DNA of 44,017 nt, taken from positions 1 through 44,017 of the forward strand of contig NZ_LDJM01000031.1 in assembly GCF_001431485.1 (NCBI RefSeq), given 5' to 3'. The translations under genes and the position numbers were made by a program. Below, in pieces: positions 25,325 through 34,136 of this stretch. Source of the DNA: Stenotrophomonas ginsengisoli (GTDB lineage Bacteria > Pseudomonadota > Gammaproteobacteria > Xanthomonadales > Xanthomonadaceae). Each line of letters opens with the position of its first letter. Position 1 is the first letter of the stretch. A model generated the notes under the pieces. That model saw only the letters and a program-made list of their open reading frames with translations. It had not been told where the DNA came from and did not search any database.

Positions 25325-25465
25325 GCGCAGGGGGCTGCCAGTCATCGGGCTGGCAGCTGCGCCGGCAGGGCAGGGCCATGATTGGCAGCAGTTCACGGCA
25401 TGGCCGCCGGCAGGTTGCCCGTGCCTGCCATTGGCCGGTCACTGCGGGGCAGCAGGCAGGGCGGG

Positions 25466-25471
25466 TAAACT
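25466..25471 (+). promoter_or_regulatory. -10-like box of xthA, leaderless arrangement
   Basis: TAAACT ends 7 nt before the xthA ATG, so transcription would begin at or next to the start codon. There is no Shine-Dalgarno in the 7-nt gap (GCCGGGT). No good -35 is visible at 16-18 nt upstream. Confidence 0.45.
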
Positions 25472-25478
25472 GCCGGGT

Positions 25479-26255
25479 ATGAAAATCGCCTCCTGGAACG
25501 TCAATTCCCTCAATGTCCGCCTGCCCCACCTGGAGCAGTGGCTGGATGCCTTCGCCCCCGACGTGGTCGGCCTGCAGGAAACCAAGCTGGAGGACCACAA
25601 GTTCCCGGCCGCGCGCCTGGCCGAGCTGGGTTGGAACGTGGTCTATGCCGGGCAGAAGACCTACAACGGCGTGGCCCTGCTGGCCCGTGGCGAGATCAGC
25701 GATGTGCAGATCGGCATCCCGGGCTTTGAGGATGTGCAGCAGCGGGTGATCGCCGGCACCATCAACGGGGTGCGGGTGATCAACCTGTATGTGGTCAACG
25801 GCCAGGACGTGGGTACCGACAAATACGAGTACAAGCTGCGCTGGCTGGCCGCCGTGCACGCCTGGGTAGCCGACGAGCTGACCCGGCACAAGGAACTGGT
25901 GGTGATGGGCGACTTCAACATCGCCCCGGACGAGCGCGACGTGCCTGATGCCAAGGTCTGGAACGACGAGCACATCCTGACCTCCATCCCCGAGCGTGCC
26001 GCCCTGCAGGCGCTGCTGGATCTGGGCCTGCACGATGCCTTCCGCCTGCGCCACGACGAGGCGGCCATCTTCAGCTGGTGGGATTACCGTGCGGCCGGTT
26101 TCCGCCGCAATTACGGGCTGCGCATCGACCTGAACCTGATTTCCGATGCCCTCAAGGCACGCCTGGCCGATGTCGGCATCGATCGCGAGCCGCGCACCTG
26201 GGAACGCCCCAGCGACCATGCCCCGGCCTGGGTCCAGTTCGCCCCGGCCGGCTGA
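25479..26255 (+). CDS. xthA: Exodeoxyribonuclease III (AP endonuclease)
   Basis: A 258-residue Mg2+-dependent AP endonuclease/3'-5' exonuclease for base-excision repair. It has the EEP-fold residues: WNVNSLNVR at the N-terminus, Glu34 in LQETKL, the tyrosine loop LYVVNGQDVGTDKYEYK, the Asp/Asn pair in VVMGDFNIAPDERD, and the terminal His in PSDHAPAW. Length fits the XthA family (268 in E. coli). ATG 25479 is the only start giving the conserved MKIASWNVNS opening. It lacks a Shine-Dalgarno and has a -10-like TAAACT just upstream, so its mRNA may be leaderless. An intrinsic terminator follows at once. Confidence 0.96.
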   Translation: MKIASWNVNSLNVRLPHLEQWLDAFAPDVVGLQETKLEDHKFPAARLAELGWNVVYAGQKTYNGVALLARGEISDVQIGIPGFEDVQQRVIAGTINGVRVINLYVVNGQDVGTDKYEYKLRWLAAVHAWVADELTRHKELVVMGDFNIAPDERDVPDAKVWNDEHILTSIPERAALQALLDLGLHDAFRLRHDEAAIFSWWDYRAAGFRRNYGLRIDLNLISDALKARLADVGIDREPRTWERPSDHAPAWVQFAPAG

Positions 26256-26267
26256 ACCCGGCCACGG

Positions 26268-26293
26268 AAAAGCCCGGCTTGCGCCGGGCTTTT
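26268..26293. terminator. Bidirectional intrinsic terminator between xthA and glsB-like gene
   Basis: AAAAGCCCGGC (26268-26278) and GCCGGGCTTTT (26283-26293) pair perfectly over 11 bp with the 4-nt loop TTGC. The A-run and T-run at either end make it work on both strands, serving the convergent xthA and stress-protein genes. Confidence 0.92.
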
Positions 26294-26314
26294 GTGCTGC
26301 AACAACCGGGTGCT

Positions 26315-26566
26315 TCAGCGCACCGATTTGCGGGTGAACAGATTGACGATGGCCAGCAGGATCACTGCGCCGATCAAAGAGAAGAGGAAGGTACGCAGGG
26401 TAATGGCTTCATTGATGCCGCCGCCGAACAGGAAGCCGGCAATCATCGCGCCGACAATGCCGACGATGATGTTCAGAAAAATGCCCTGCTGTCCGTCGCG
26501 CTTCATGATGATGCTGGCAAGCCAGCCAACAATGCCGCCCATGATCAACCAAATGATGATGCCCAT
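26315..26566 (-). CDS. GlsB/YeaQ/YmgE-family stress membrane protein
   Basis: An 83-residue integral membrane protein with three helices: MGIIIWLIMGGIVGWLASIIM, IFLNIIVGIVGAMIAGFLFGGG and FLFSLIGAVILLAIVNLF. The glycine-rich GGIVGWLAS-x-IM-x(6)-GI-x-LNI-x-VGIVGA block defines the transglycosylase-associated/GlsB family, which is linked to general and envelope stress. It has an almost perfect Shine-Dalgarno (AAGGAGG) before the ATG, unlike the leaderless-type genes around it, and is convergent with xthA across a shared terminator. Confidence 0.93.
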   Translation of the reverse strand: MGIIIWLIMGGIVGWLASIIMKRDGQQGIFLNIIVGIVGAMIAGFLFGGGINEAITLRTFLFSLIGAVILLAIVNLFTRKSVR

Positions 26567-26662
26567 GAAAACACCTCCTTGCGGTCTGGCACCGGGGGTG
26601 ATGCCTGCCATCCAGTTAAGGGATGTCGGCGTTAAAAAGTCGTGTACTGACGTGAGGCCGGC

Positions 26663-27301
26663 GTGGTGAGTCAGCTGCCGTTGGCCCACTGGCACCATCA
26701 GGGATTGCAGCTTTGGCACCTGGCACATACCCCCGGCAGCCGCGGCGAACCGCTGGCGCGCACAGTGCTGGGCCCGGCCCTGGGCATGGCCCCGGCGGCG
26801 CTGCCGATCAGCCGCAGCGAGCGCGGCCGGCCCCAGCTGGATGCACCGCTGGGCGGGTTTGACGCCGGCTGGAGCCACAGCGGTGGCCATCTGCTGGTGG
26901 CGCTGGGGCAGAGGGTGCGTCTGGGCGTGGACCTGGAGCGGATCCAGCCGCGGCCGAAAATGGCCGAGGTGATCGCCCGCTTCTTCCACCCGGCCGAAAT
27001 CGACTGGCTGCTGGGCCTGGACGAGGCGGGCCGCCAGCACTGGTTCTTCCGTGTCTGGTGCGCCAAGGAGGCCCTGCTCAAGGCCCATGGCCACGGCATT
27101 TCCTTCGGCCTGCACCGCTTTGCCTTGCTGGCCCGGGGATCGGACCTGGTCCTGGCCCACAGTGACGTGGAACTGGGCCCGGCGGCCAGCTGGCAGTTGC
27201 ACGAATGGGCCATTGCCGATGATTTCCGCGCCGCACTGGCCTGGCAGGTGGCCGGAGCCTGCGATAATGGCGGCCATGAGCACCCATACCCTCCCCGCTG
27301 A
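26663..27301 (+). CDS. 4'-phosphopantetheinyl transferase (Sfp type)
   Basis: A 212-residue Sfp/AcpT-type enzyme that moves 4'-phosphopantetheine from CoA to a serine of carrier proteins. The two signature blocks are present: GVDLERI (88-94, with Mg2+ ligands Asp90 and Glu92) and W132-CAKEALLK (132-140, with Glu136 and Lys140). The length fits the family. It begins with one of two adjacent GTG codons (26663 or 26666). Its 3' end overlaps the start of rsmG by 26 nt in another frame, and the rsmG promoter-like elements lie inside it. Which carrier proteins it serves is not visible here. Confidence 0.93.
   Translation: MVSQLPLAHWHHQGLQLWHLAHTPGSRGEPLARTVLGPALGMAPAALPISRSERGRPQLDAPLGGFDAGWSHSGGHLLVALGQRVRLGVDLERIQPRPKMAEVIARFFHPAEIDWLLGLDEAGRQHWFFRVWCAKEALLKAHGHGISFGLHRFALLARGSDLVLAHSDVELGPAASWQLHEWAIADDFRAALAWQVAGACDNGGHEHPYPPR
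27241..27268 (+). promoter_or_regulatory. Candidate rsmG promoter inside the upstream gene
   Basis: CTGGCA (27241-27246) and GATAAT (27263-27268) are separated by 16 nt. The -10 ends 7 nt before ATG 27276, so the transcript would start at the first codon and lack a leader. Confidence 0.45.
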
Positions 27302-27914
27302 CGTCGCCCCCGCCCTGCAACAGGGCCTGGCCGCGATGGGCCTGGACGCACACCTGGCCGCCCCGCTGCTCGAGTACCTGACCCTGCTCGACCGCTGGAA
27401 CAAGACCTACAACCTGACCGCCATCCGTGACCCGCGCGAGATGGTCACCCGCCACCTGCTCGATTCGCTGGCGATGGCGCCGTTCTTCTCCACCGGCACC
27501 CTGGCCGACCTGGGCACCGGCCCCGGGCTGCCGGGCATCCCGCTGGCGATCACCCATCCGGGCCTGCAGGTGACCCTGGTGGAGAGCAACGGCAAGAAGT
27601 GCCGTTTCATGCGCGAGGCCGTGCGCAAGCTGGGCCTGGCCAATGCCCGTGTGGCCGAAGGCCGCGCCGAGGCGCTGGACGAGCCGGCCGGTTTCGACAA
27701 TCTCACCGCACGCGCGATGGATACCCTGGGCGGCATCATCACCGTCGGTGGCCACCTGCTGCGCCCGGGCGGCCGCCTGCTGGCGATGAAGGGGGTGGTG
27801 CCGCACGAGGAGATCGCTGCCCTGCCGGCCGGTTGGCAGGTCGAATCGATCACCCCGCTGAGCGTGCCCGGCCTGGTCGGCGAGCGGCATCTGGTGGTGG
27901 TCGGCCGCGGCTGA
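27276..27914 (+). CDS. rsmG: 16S rRNA (guanine-527-N7)-methyltransferase
   Basis: A 212-residue SAM-dependent methyltransferase (formerly GidB) that makes m7G527 in 16S rRNA; its loss gives low-level streptomycin resistance in other bacteria. Visible blocks are [26 protein letters not shown], the SAM motif [33 protein letters not shown] and FDNLTARAM. It lies just ahead of parA-parB, the usual gidB-parAB order. The start at ATG 27276 is preferred, giving the usual length; ATG 27267 is in frame and possible. It overlaps the phosphopantetheinyl transferase gene. Confidence 0.96.
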   Translation: MSTHTLPADVAPALQQGLAAMGLDAHLAAPLLEYLTLLDRWNKTYNLTAIRDPREMVTRHLLDSLAMAPFFSTGTLADLGTGPGLPGIPLAITHPGLQVTLVESNGKKCRFMREAVRKLGLANARVAEGRAEALDEPAGFDNLTARAMDTLGGIITVGGHLLRPGGRLLAMKGVVPHEEIAALPAGWQVESITPLSVPGLVGERHLVVVGRG

Positions 27915-27928
27915 TTTTTAACCAGCTT

Positions 27929-27957
27929 TTCTCATTCGCCCGGCGAGCGGCCATAAT
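27929..27957 (+). promoter_or_regulatory. Candidate sigma-70 promoter of parAB
   Basis: TTCTCA (27929-27934), 17 nt, CATAAT (27952-27957). The start site would fall about 29 nt before the parA ATG, leaving a leader with an AGAGG ribosome site. Matches 4/6 and 5/6 to consensus. Confidence 0.6.
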
Positions 27958-27992
27958 GGCCAGCCCCCTTACCTGCCCAAGAGGCTCAACGC

Positions 27993-28790
27993 ATGGCCCG
28001 CATCATCGCGATTGCCAACCAGAAAGGCGGCGTCGGCAAGACCACCACGGCCGTCAACCTGGCCGCGGCGCTCGCCGGTGCCGGCAAGCGCGTCATGCTG
28101 GTGGACCTGGATTCGCAGGGCAACGCGACCATGGGCAGCGGGGTGGACAAGCGTGAGTTGAACGCCTCCACCTATGACCTGCTGCTGGGCGAGGCCAGCG
28201 TGGTCCAGGTGCGGGTGACCACCGGCGAGGGCTTTGACCTGCTGCCGGGCAACATCGACCTGACCGCGGCGGAAATCGCCCTGATGAGCCAGGACGCACG
28301 CGAGCAGCGGCTCAAATCGGCCCTGGCCCCGGTGCGCGGCCAGTACGACTACATCATCATCGACTGCCCGCCGGCGCTGGGTCTGCTGACCCTCAATGCG
28401 CTGGCCGCCGCCGATTCGGTGATCGTGCCGATGCAGTGCGAGTACTACGCTTTGGAAGGCCTGAGCGCGCTGGTGGAGACCATCGAGGCGCTGCGCGACA
28501 CGCTCAACCCGGCGCTGGAGATCGAAGGGGTGCTGCGCACCATGTTCGATGTGCGCAACAACCTGGCCAACGCGGTCTCGGCCGAGCTGACCAACCATTT
28601 TGGCGACAAGGTGTTCCGCACCATCGTGCCGCGCAACGTGCGCCTGGCCGAGGCGCCCAGCCATGGCCAGAGCATCCTCGGCTATGACCGCTCATCGCGT
28701 GGCGGGGTGGCCTATGTCGGCCTGGCCGGCGAGGTGATCCGCCGCAACGCGCAACGCAACCGGGCCGCCAAGGCCATGGAGTCCGTCTGA
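27993..28790 (+). CDS. parA: Chromosome partitioning ATPase ParA (Soj)
   Basis: A 265-residue deviant-Walker ATPase that drives chromosome origin segregation with ParB. The Walker A KGGVGKTT spans 11-18, A' is VMLVDLDSQGNAT, Walker B is YDYIIIDCPPALGLL, and it ends with the Soj-type RNVRLAEAPSHGQSI and a basic tail. The absence of an N-terminal helix-turn-helix marks it as the chromosomal, not plasmid P1, type. ParB follows with a 1-nt overlap (TGATG), so the two are coupled. I saw no perfect parS palindrome (TGTTTCACGTGAAACA) in the window by eye. Confidence 0.97.
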   Translation: MARIIAIANQKGGVGKTTTAVNLAAALAGAGKRVMLVDLDSQGNATMGSGVDKRELNASTYDLLLGEASVVQVRVTTGEGFDLLPGNIDLTAAEIALMSQDAREQRLKSALAPVRGQYDYIIIDCPPALGLLTLNALAAADSVIVPMQCEYYALEGLSALVETIEALRDTLNPALEIEGVLRTMFDVRNNLANAVSAELTNHFGDKVFRTIVPRNVRLAEAPSHGQSILGYDRSSRGGVAYVGLAGEVIRRNAQRNRAAKAMESV

Positions 28791-29698
28791 TGACCGTCAA
28801 GAAGCGCGGCCTGGGCCGTGGTCTGGATGCCCTGCTGGGCCCGAAGGGCGGCAATACCCCGGTCAATGTCGCCGCCGTGGCCCAGCCCCAGCCGGGCGAG
28901 GTGCTGCGCAAGATCAAGGTCTCCGAGCTGCAGCCGGGCAAGTACCAGCCGCGCCGGGACATGGATTCGTCCAAGCTGGACGAACTGGCCGACTCGATCC
29001 GCGCCCAGGGCGTGATCCAGCCGATCCTGGCCCGTCGTCTGCCGGCCGGCAATTATGAAATCGTCGCCGGTGAGCGCCGCTGGCGTGCCTCCCAGCTGGC
29101 CGGCCTGGCCGAAGTACCGGTGGTGGTGCGCGAGCTGGAAGACCGCACCGTGGTCGCCATGGCGCTGATCGAGAACATCCAGCGCGAAGACCTCAACCCG
29201 TTGGAAGAGGCGCAGGCGCTGTCGCGCCTGATCGAGGAATTCAGCCTGACCCATGCCGAAGCCGCGCAGGCGGTGGGGCGTTCGCGTGCGGCGGTGTCCA
29301 ACCTGCTGCGCCTGATCGACCTGCCCGAAGGCGTGCGCGCGCTGCTGATCGAGCGCCGGCTGGAAATGGGCCATGCCCGCGCCCTGCTGACCCTGGCCCC
29401 GGAGCTGGCCACACGCCTGGCCGAGGAAGCGGCCGAGCAGGGCTGGTCGGTGCGCGAGGTCGAGCACCGCGCCCAGCAGTTTGCCGCCGGCAAGCTGCCC
29501 GGTGCACGCAAGGCCAAGCCGGCCCCGGCCACCCCGTTGGCCGATATCGCCAGCCTGCAGAACGAGCTGTCCGAAGCCCTCGGTGCCCGTGTGGACATCA
29601 GCCAGGGGCGGGGCGGCAAGGGCAAGCTGGTCATCCATTACAGCGACCTGGATACCCTGGACGGGGTCCTGGAGCGCCTGCGCGCCCGTCGCGCCTGA
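28790..29698 (+). CDS. parB: Chromosome partitioning protein ParB (CTPase/DNA clamp)
   Basis: A 302-residue ParB/Spo0J protein that loads at parS sites and slides as a CTP-dependent clamp. It opens with the ParA-stimulating basic motif KKRGLGRGLDALLG, then the ParB N-domain (LQPGKYQPRRDMD; the CTP-binding GERRWRAS), the central helix-turn-helix (LTHAEAAQAVGRSRAAVSNLLRLIDLP), and a C-terminal dimerisation domain (GARVDISQGRGGKGKLVIHY). All key motifs are intact. Coupled to parA by overlapping stop and start. Confidence 0.97.
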   Translation: MTVKKRGLGRGLDALLGPKGGNTPVNVAAVAQPQPGEVLRKIKVSELQPGKYQPRRDMDSSKLDELADSIRAQGVIQPILARRLPAGNYEIVAGERRWRASQLAGLAEVPVVVRELEDRTVVAMALIENIQREDLNPLEEAQALSRLIEEFSLTHAEAAQAVGRSRAAVSNLLRLIDLPEGVRALLIERRLEMGHARALLTLAPELATRLAEEAAEQGWSVREVEHRAQQFAAGKLPGARKAKPAPATPLADIASLQNELSEALGARVDISQGRGGKGKLVIHYSDLDTLDGVLERLRARRA

Positions 29699-29733
29699 TC
29701 CGTCTTCCAACAACCCGAGGTGGCTGAACAGCC

Positions 29734-30036
29734 ATGAATCCGAGCAAGGTCGACCGCAACCATCTGTTGCGTCTGACCGATCTCCCGAATGTGGGGCCGG
29801 CCTGCGAGAAGGATCTGCGCCTGATCGGCATCCGTGTACCGGCGCAGCTGCGCGGTCGCGATGCCTATGACATGTACGCGCAGCTGTGCCTGCGCACCGG
29901 GGTGCTGCATGACCCCTGCGTGATCGATGTGTTCCTGTCGATCACCCACTTCCTCGCCGGTGAGGCGGCGCAGCCCTGGTGGGCTTTCAGCGCGCAGCGA
30001 CGGGCCCACCTGGCACACGAGCCGATGCAGCTGTAG
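29734..30036 (+). CDS. Cdd1-like helix-hairpin-helix protein
   Basis: A 100-residue protein of the Cdd1 ('pathogenicity locus') family. LLRLTDLPNVGPACEKDLRLIGI forms a helix-hairpin-helix of the kind that binds DNA or proteins; RDAYDMYAQLC, DPCVIDVFLSITHF and AQPWWAFS complete the family pattern. Members are widespread but have no agreed function. It sits 35 nt after parB on the same strand, so it may share the partition transcript; a link to chromosome biology would be inference from position. Confidence 0.8.
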   Translation: MNPSKVDRNHLLRLTDLPNVGPACEKDLRLIGIRVPAQLRGRDAYDMYAQLCLRTGVLHDPCVIDVFLSITHFLAGEAAQPWWAFSAQRRAHLAHEPMQL

Positions 30037-30178
30037 CCGGGCCATGCCCCGGCGCCTGCCCGGTTTTCCCCTGTGATCACTTCCGGCGCATAGTGGCGGC
30101 CTGCGGGCAGTGCCTGCCCGACCTGTTGTGGTGCCGGCCGTGTGTTGCGGCCGGGCATTTACCGTACTGGAGCTTTGC

Positions 30179-31144
30179 ATGACCATCCTTGTCACCGGCG
30201 CGGCCGGTTTTATCGGCGCCCATGTCTGTCAGGCCCTGGCTGCCGCCGGCCAGGCGGTGGTGGGCCTGGACAACTACAACGATTACTACGACCCGCAGAT
30301 CAAGCGCGACCGGGTTGCCGCACTGTGCCCGCAGGTGGACATCCGGGTACTGGACCTGACCGACCGGTCCGGCCTGGACGCCCTGTTCGAGGAGGTCGCG
30401 CCCAGCGCGGTGATCCACCTGGCCGCGCAGGCGGGTGTGCGCTACTCGCTGGAAAACCCGCAGGCCTACGTGGATTCCAACCTGACCGGGTTTGTGAACA
30501 TCCTCGAGCTGTGCCGCCACCGTGGCGTGGGCCATCTGGTGTATGCCTCCAGCAGCTCGGTGTATGGCGATTCGGCCACGCCGCCGTTCTCCGAGGACCA
30601 GCGTATTGACCGCCCGCGCTCGCTGTATGCGGCGACCAAGGCGGCCAACGAACTGATGGCCTACACCTATGCCCAGCTGTTTGGCCTGAAGGCCACCGGG
30701 CTGCGCTTTTTCACCGTTTACGGCCCGTGGGGCCGGCCGGACATGGCGCCGCTGCTGTTCTCGCGCGCGGTGCTGGCAGGGCGCCCGATCCAGGTGTTCA
30801 ACGAAGGCCGGATGCAGCGCGACTTCACACATGTTTCCGACATCGTGGCCGGCATTCTGGGTGCACTTTCCCACCCGTCCACGGAAACCATCGCCCACCA
30901 GGTGTTCAACCTGGGCAACCACACCCCGATCGAGCTGGAGCACTTCATCGGCGTGATCGAGGCGGCCGCCGGGGTGGCGGCGCGCAAGGTCTACAAGCCG
31001 ATGCAGCCCGGTGACATGGTCCGCACCATGGCCGATACCCGGCGCGCGGAACAGGCCTTCGGTTATGCGCCGAGTACCCCGATCGAGGTTGGATTGCCGC
31101 CGGTGGTGGCCTGGTGCCGGGAGTATTTCGGCCAGGCGGTCTGA
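30179..31144 (+). CDS. NAD-dependent sugar-nucleotide epimerase (UDP-glucuronate 4-epimerase-like)
   Basis: A 321-residue extended short-chain dehydrogenase. It has the NAD motif TGAAGFIGAH near the N-terminus, HLAAQAGVRYSLENPQAYVDSN, the ASSSSVYG serine and Y-x3-K (LYAATKAANE), and the FTVYGPWGRPDMA block shared with UDP-glucuronate/galacturonate 4-epimerases. It would interconvert uronic acid or hexose nucleotides for envelope glycans. The ATG at 30179 has TGGAG upstream. Followed after 62 nt by a glycosyltransferase and then a LAB_N protein, so these three likely modify a surface polysaccharide or lipid. Confidence 0.88.
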   Translation: MTILVTGAAGFIGAHVCQALAAAGQAVVGLDNYNDYYDPQIKRDRVAALCPQVDIRVLDLTDRSGLDALFEEVAPSAVIHLAAQAGVRYSLENPQAYVDSNLTGFVNILELCRHRGVGHLVYASSSSVYGDSATPPFSEDQRIDRPRSLYAATKAANELMAYTYAQLFGLKATGLRFFTVYGPWGRPDMAPLLFSRAVLAGRPIQVFNEGRMQRDFTHVSDIVAGILGALSHPSTETIAHQVFNLGNHTPIELEHFIGVIEAAAGVAARKVYKPMQPGDMVRTMADTRRAEQAFGYAPSTPIEVGLPPVVAWCREYFGQAV

Positions 31145-31206
31145 TTTCATCCGGACATAACCGGTGGGGCCGTCAAATTTCCCCATTCATGATTGTTGGT
31201 TGATCC

Positions 31207-31929
31207 ATGACTCCTCCCCAGCTGTCGGTTGTTGTCCCGGTCCACAACGAACAGGCCAATGTGGCCGGGCTGCTGGCCGAGATCGCCGCCGCCCTGCGCG
31301 GCAAGCTGGACTGGGAGGCGGTGTTTGTCGATGACCTTTCCAGTGACGGCACCCTGGCCGTGCTGGAGCGGCTCAAGGCCGACTATCCGGAGCTGCGCGT
31401 ACTGGCCCATCGCAGCCAGTGCGGGCAGAGCACGGCGGTGCACAACGGGGTACGCGCGGCCCGTGCCGCGTGGGTGGCCACCCTGGACGGGGACGGCCAG
31501 AACGATCCGGCCGACATCCCGCGCCTGCTGGCCGAGCGTGACCGGGTGGCCCCTTCGGTGCGGCTGCTGGCGGGCTGGCGGGTCAACCGCCAGGACACCG
31601 GTTCCAGGCGCTGGGCCAGCCGCTGGGCCAACGCGATCCGTGCGCGTCTGCTGCACGATGACACCCCCGACACCGGCTGCGGGATCAAGTTGTTCGAGCG
31701 CCAGGCTTTCCTGGAGCTGCCTTACTTTGACCACATGCACCGCTACCTGCCGGCCCTGATGCAGCGCGCCGGCTGGTCCACCCTGAGTGTCCCGGTCAAC
31801 CACCGCCAGCGCGGCAGCGGGGTGTCCAAGTACACCAACTTCGGCCGGGCGGTGGTGGGGGTACGTGACCTGCTCGGGGTGAGCTGGCTGATCGCCCGTT
31901 CCCGGCGCACGCTGGTGGTGGAACGATGA
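31207..31929 (+). CDS. Family 2 glycosyltransferase (polyprenyl-phosphate sugar transferase-like)
   Basis: A 240-residue GT2 enzyme without membrane helices, like dolichol-phosphate mannosyltransferase/ArnC catalytic domains. The opening LSVVVPVHNEQANVAGLL, the VFVDDLSSDGT metal/nucleotide motif, TLDGDGQNDPADIPRLL with DGDGQ, and the QRGSGVSKYTNFGRA loop are all standard. It would place a sugar from a nucleotide donor onto undecaprenyl phosphate. Its stop overlaps the LAB_N gene by 4 nt (ATGA at 31926-31929), indicating coupling. Confidence 0.9.
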   Translation: MTPPQLSVVVPVHNEQANVAGLLAEIAAALRGKLDWEAVFVDDLSSDGTLAVLERLKADYPELRVLAHRSQCGQSTAVHNGVRAARAAWVATLDGDGQNDPADIPRLLAERDRVAPSVRLLAGWRVNRQDTGSRRWASRWANAIRARLLHDDTPDTGCGIKLFERQAFLELPYFDHMHRYLPALMQRAGWSTLSVPVNHRQRGSGVSKYTNFGRAVVGVRDLLGVSWLIARSRRTLVVER

Positions 31930-32273
31930 GCCCGGACTGGATGAACCAACCGCTGGCCTGGCTGGACTGGACCGGTGTGCACCTGTCGCCGTGGAAGCTG
32001 ATCGGCCTGGCCGGTGCGCTGCTGTTCGGCGCGCGCTGGGTAGTGCAGTTCTGGGCCACGCGCAAGGCCGGGCGGCCGGTGATCCCGCGCCTGTTCTGGT
32101 ACATGAGCGTGGCCGGCAGCCTGATGACCCTGAGCTACTTCCTGTTCTCGGCCAAGCAGGATGCGGTGGGCATCGCGCAGAACCTGTTTCCCGCCTTCAC
32201 CGCGCTGTACAGCCTGCAGCTGGACATCCGCAACCGTGGCTGGCGGCTGCCCAAGGACACGGCTTCTGTCTGA
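31926..32273 (+). CDS. Lipid-A-disaccharide synthase N-terminal domain (LAB_N) membrane protein
   Basis: A 115-residue membrane protein with three helices and the LAB_N pattern: KLIGLAGALLFGARWVVQFWAT, RLFWYMSVAGSLMTLSYFLFSAKQDAVGI and AFTALYSLQLDIRN. This small domain is found fused to, or beside, lipid A and polyprenyl-sugar enzymes and resembles SMR/SWEET-like transporters, so it may help flip or place lipid-linked sugars. It is translationally coupled to the GT2 gene. An ArnT-type membrane glycosyltransferase often completes such sets; here none follows. Confidence 0.85.
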   Translation: MSPDWMNQPLAWLDWTGVHLSPWKLIGLAGALLFGARWVVQFWATRKAGRPVIPRLFWYMSVAGSLMTLSYFLFSAKQDAVGIAQNLFPAFTALYSLQLDIRNRGWRLPKDTASV

Positions 32274-32365
32274 GTTCGGCATGGCAAGTGCCGGATTGGC
32301 TCTATGAGCCCCCCCGGGCACGGTGCGATGATCCAAGGTCTGTTCATGTTTGGGGAAACAGGCTC

Positions 32366-34126
32366 GTGAAATCGACCTTGGCAGTGGCAATCGTATTGGC
32401 TCTGGGAATCACCGCGGTGCCGGCACCGGCCTTGGCCCGGGCCACGCCCAGCGCGCAGGTGAGCAAGGCAGCCGACCAGCGCCTGCTGGCCATCGCCGAT
32501 GCCGAATACGCCTGGCGCCATGCCGATGCCCCGGGCCAGCAGCGCGACCGCCGCCGCCTTGGCGATGTCAGCGAAGCTGCCCAGCAGGCCCGCCTGGCCG
32601 GCTGGCAGCAGGTGCTTGGCCAGCTGGACCGGCTGGACCAGGGCCAGCTCTCGGCCGAAGGCAAGGTCAATTACGCGGTCTACCGTGCGCAGATCCTGGA
32701 CCTGGTCGATGCGGTCAACCAGCGCACCTACCAGATGCCGTTCAATGCCGATTCCTCGTTCTGGTCCAACCTGGGTTTCATGGCCCAGCGTCGCCTGGCC
32801 GATGTGCAGCAGGCCGAGGACTACATCGCCGTGCTGGAGGATGTGCCGCGCCATTTCGACCAGCAGATCACCAACATGCGGGCCGGCCTGGCCCGTGGTT
32901 TCAGCGTGCCGCGCGCGGTGCTCGATGGCCGCGAGGTGTCCATTGCGATGGTCGCCGAGCTCAAAGACCCGGCCGCCTCGCCGCTGTACGCCCCGTTGAC
33001 CAAGCTGCCGGCCTCGATCCCGGCCGCCGAGCAGGCGCGCCTGCAGGCCCGTGCCCGCGCCGCCATCGGCGGGCAGGTGGTGCCGGCCTTCGGCAAGCTG
33101 CTGACCTTCTTCAACAACGAATACGTGCCGCAGGCGCGCACCACCCTGGCCGCCGAGGCGATGCCGGACGGCGAGGCGTTCTACCGCTCGCAGATCCGCG
33201 AATACACCACCCTGGACATGAGCCCTGCACAGATCCACCAGATCGGCCTGGCCGAGGTGGCGCGCATCCGTGCCGAGATGGACGCGGTCATCGACCAGAC
33301 CGGCTTCCGTGGGAAATCAACGCAGACCCGCTTTGCCGATTTCCTGCAGTTCCTGCGCACTGATGAGCAGTTCTACGCCAAGACCCCGCAGCAGCTGCTC
33401 AGCCATGCGGCCTGGATCGCCAAGCGCATCGACGCCAACATCGGTGAGTACTTCACCCTGCCGCGTGCGCGCTTTGCCCTGGTGCCGGTGCCCGATGACA
33501 TCGCCCCGTTCTGGACCGCCGGCCGCGGTGGCAACAACACCTACTGGCTGAACACCTACAACCTGCCGGCGCGCCCGTTCTACAACCTGCCGGCACTGAC
33601 CCTGCACGAGGCCGACCCGGGCCACGCCATGCAGGGCGCGCTGGCCGCAGAGCAGGCCGAGCAGCCGGCCTGGCGCCGTGACAGCTACATCTCCGCCTAC
33701 GGCGAGGGCTGGGGCCTGTACACCGAAAAGCTCGGCGTGGAGATGGGCGTGTACCAGACCCCGTACGAGGACTTCGGCCGCCTGACCTATGAAATGTGGC
33801 GTGCTGCGCGCCTGGTCATCGACACCGGTGTGCACCACTACGGCTGGAGCCGCGAGCAGGCGCTGGCCTTCCTGCGCGACAACACCGCCCTGAGCGAGCA
33901 TGAAGTGACCACCGAGGTGGACCGCTACATCTCCTGGCCGGCCCAGGCACTGAGCTACAAGCTCGGCGAGATCGAGATCTGGAAGCTGCGCCGCCAGGCC
34001 GAAAGCGAGCTGGGCGCCAAGTTCGACCTCAAGGCCTTCCACGACTACGTGCTGCAGCAGGGCTCGGTGCCGTTGCCGGTGCTGCGGACCCAGGTCGAGT
34101 CCTGGATTGCCAGCCGCAAGGGGTGA
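32366..34126 (+). CDS. DUF885-family exported zinc metallopeptidase-like protein
   Basis: A 586-residue secreted protein of the DUF885 family. A signal peptide (STLAVAIVLALGITAVPAPALA) precedes an all-helical body. The zinc-peptidase-like motif HEADPGHAMQ, the downstream Glu in YGEGWGLYTEKLG, and the conserved TEVDRYISWPAQALSYKLGE near the C-terminus define the family, which relates to M3/M32-type folds. Peptidase activity is predicted from the motif; few members are characterised. The GTG at 32366, with GGGGA upstream, starts directly at the signal peptide; no ATG is in a better place. Confidence 0.88.
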   Translation: MKSTLAVAIVLALGITAVPAPALARATPSAQVSKAADQRLLAIADAEYAWRHADAPGQQRDRRRLGDVSEAAQQARLAGWQQVLGQLDRLDQGQLSAEGKVNYAVYRAQILDLVDAVNQRTYQMPFNADSSFWSNLGFMAQRRLADVQQAEDYIAVLEDVPRHFDQQITNMRAGLARGFSVPRAVLDGREVSIAMVAELKDPAASPLYAPLTKLPASIPAAEQARLQARARAAIGGQVVPAFGKLLTFFNNEYVPQARTTLAAEAMPDGEAFYRSQIREYTTLDMSPAQIHQIGLAEVARIRAEMDAVIDQTGFRGKSTQTRFADFLQFLRTDEQFYAKTPQQLLSHAAWIAKRIDANIGEYFTLPRARFALVPVPDDIAPFWTAGRGGNNTYWLNTYNLPARPFYNLPALTLHEADPGHAMQGALAAEQAEQPAWRRDSYISAYGEGWGLYTEKLGVEMGVYQTPYEDFGRLTYEMWRAARLVIDTGVHHYGWSREQALAFLRDNTALSEHEVTTEVDRYISWPAQALSYKLGEIEIWKLRRQAESELGAKFDLKAFHDYVLQQGSVPLPVLRTQVESWIASRKG

Positions 34127-34136
34127 ACCAAGGTAG

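Noticed and set aside
27915..30178. parS sites or an origin of replication near parAB.
   Set aside because: No 16-bp parS palindrome, DnaA-box cluster or AT-rich unwinding region was seen by eye in or around this region.
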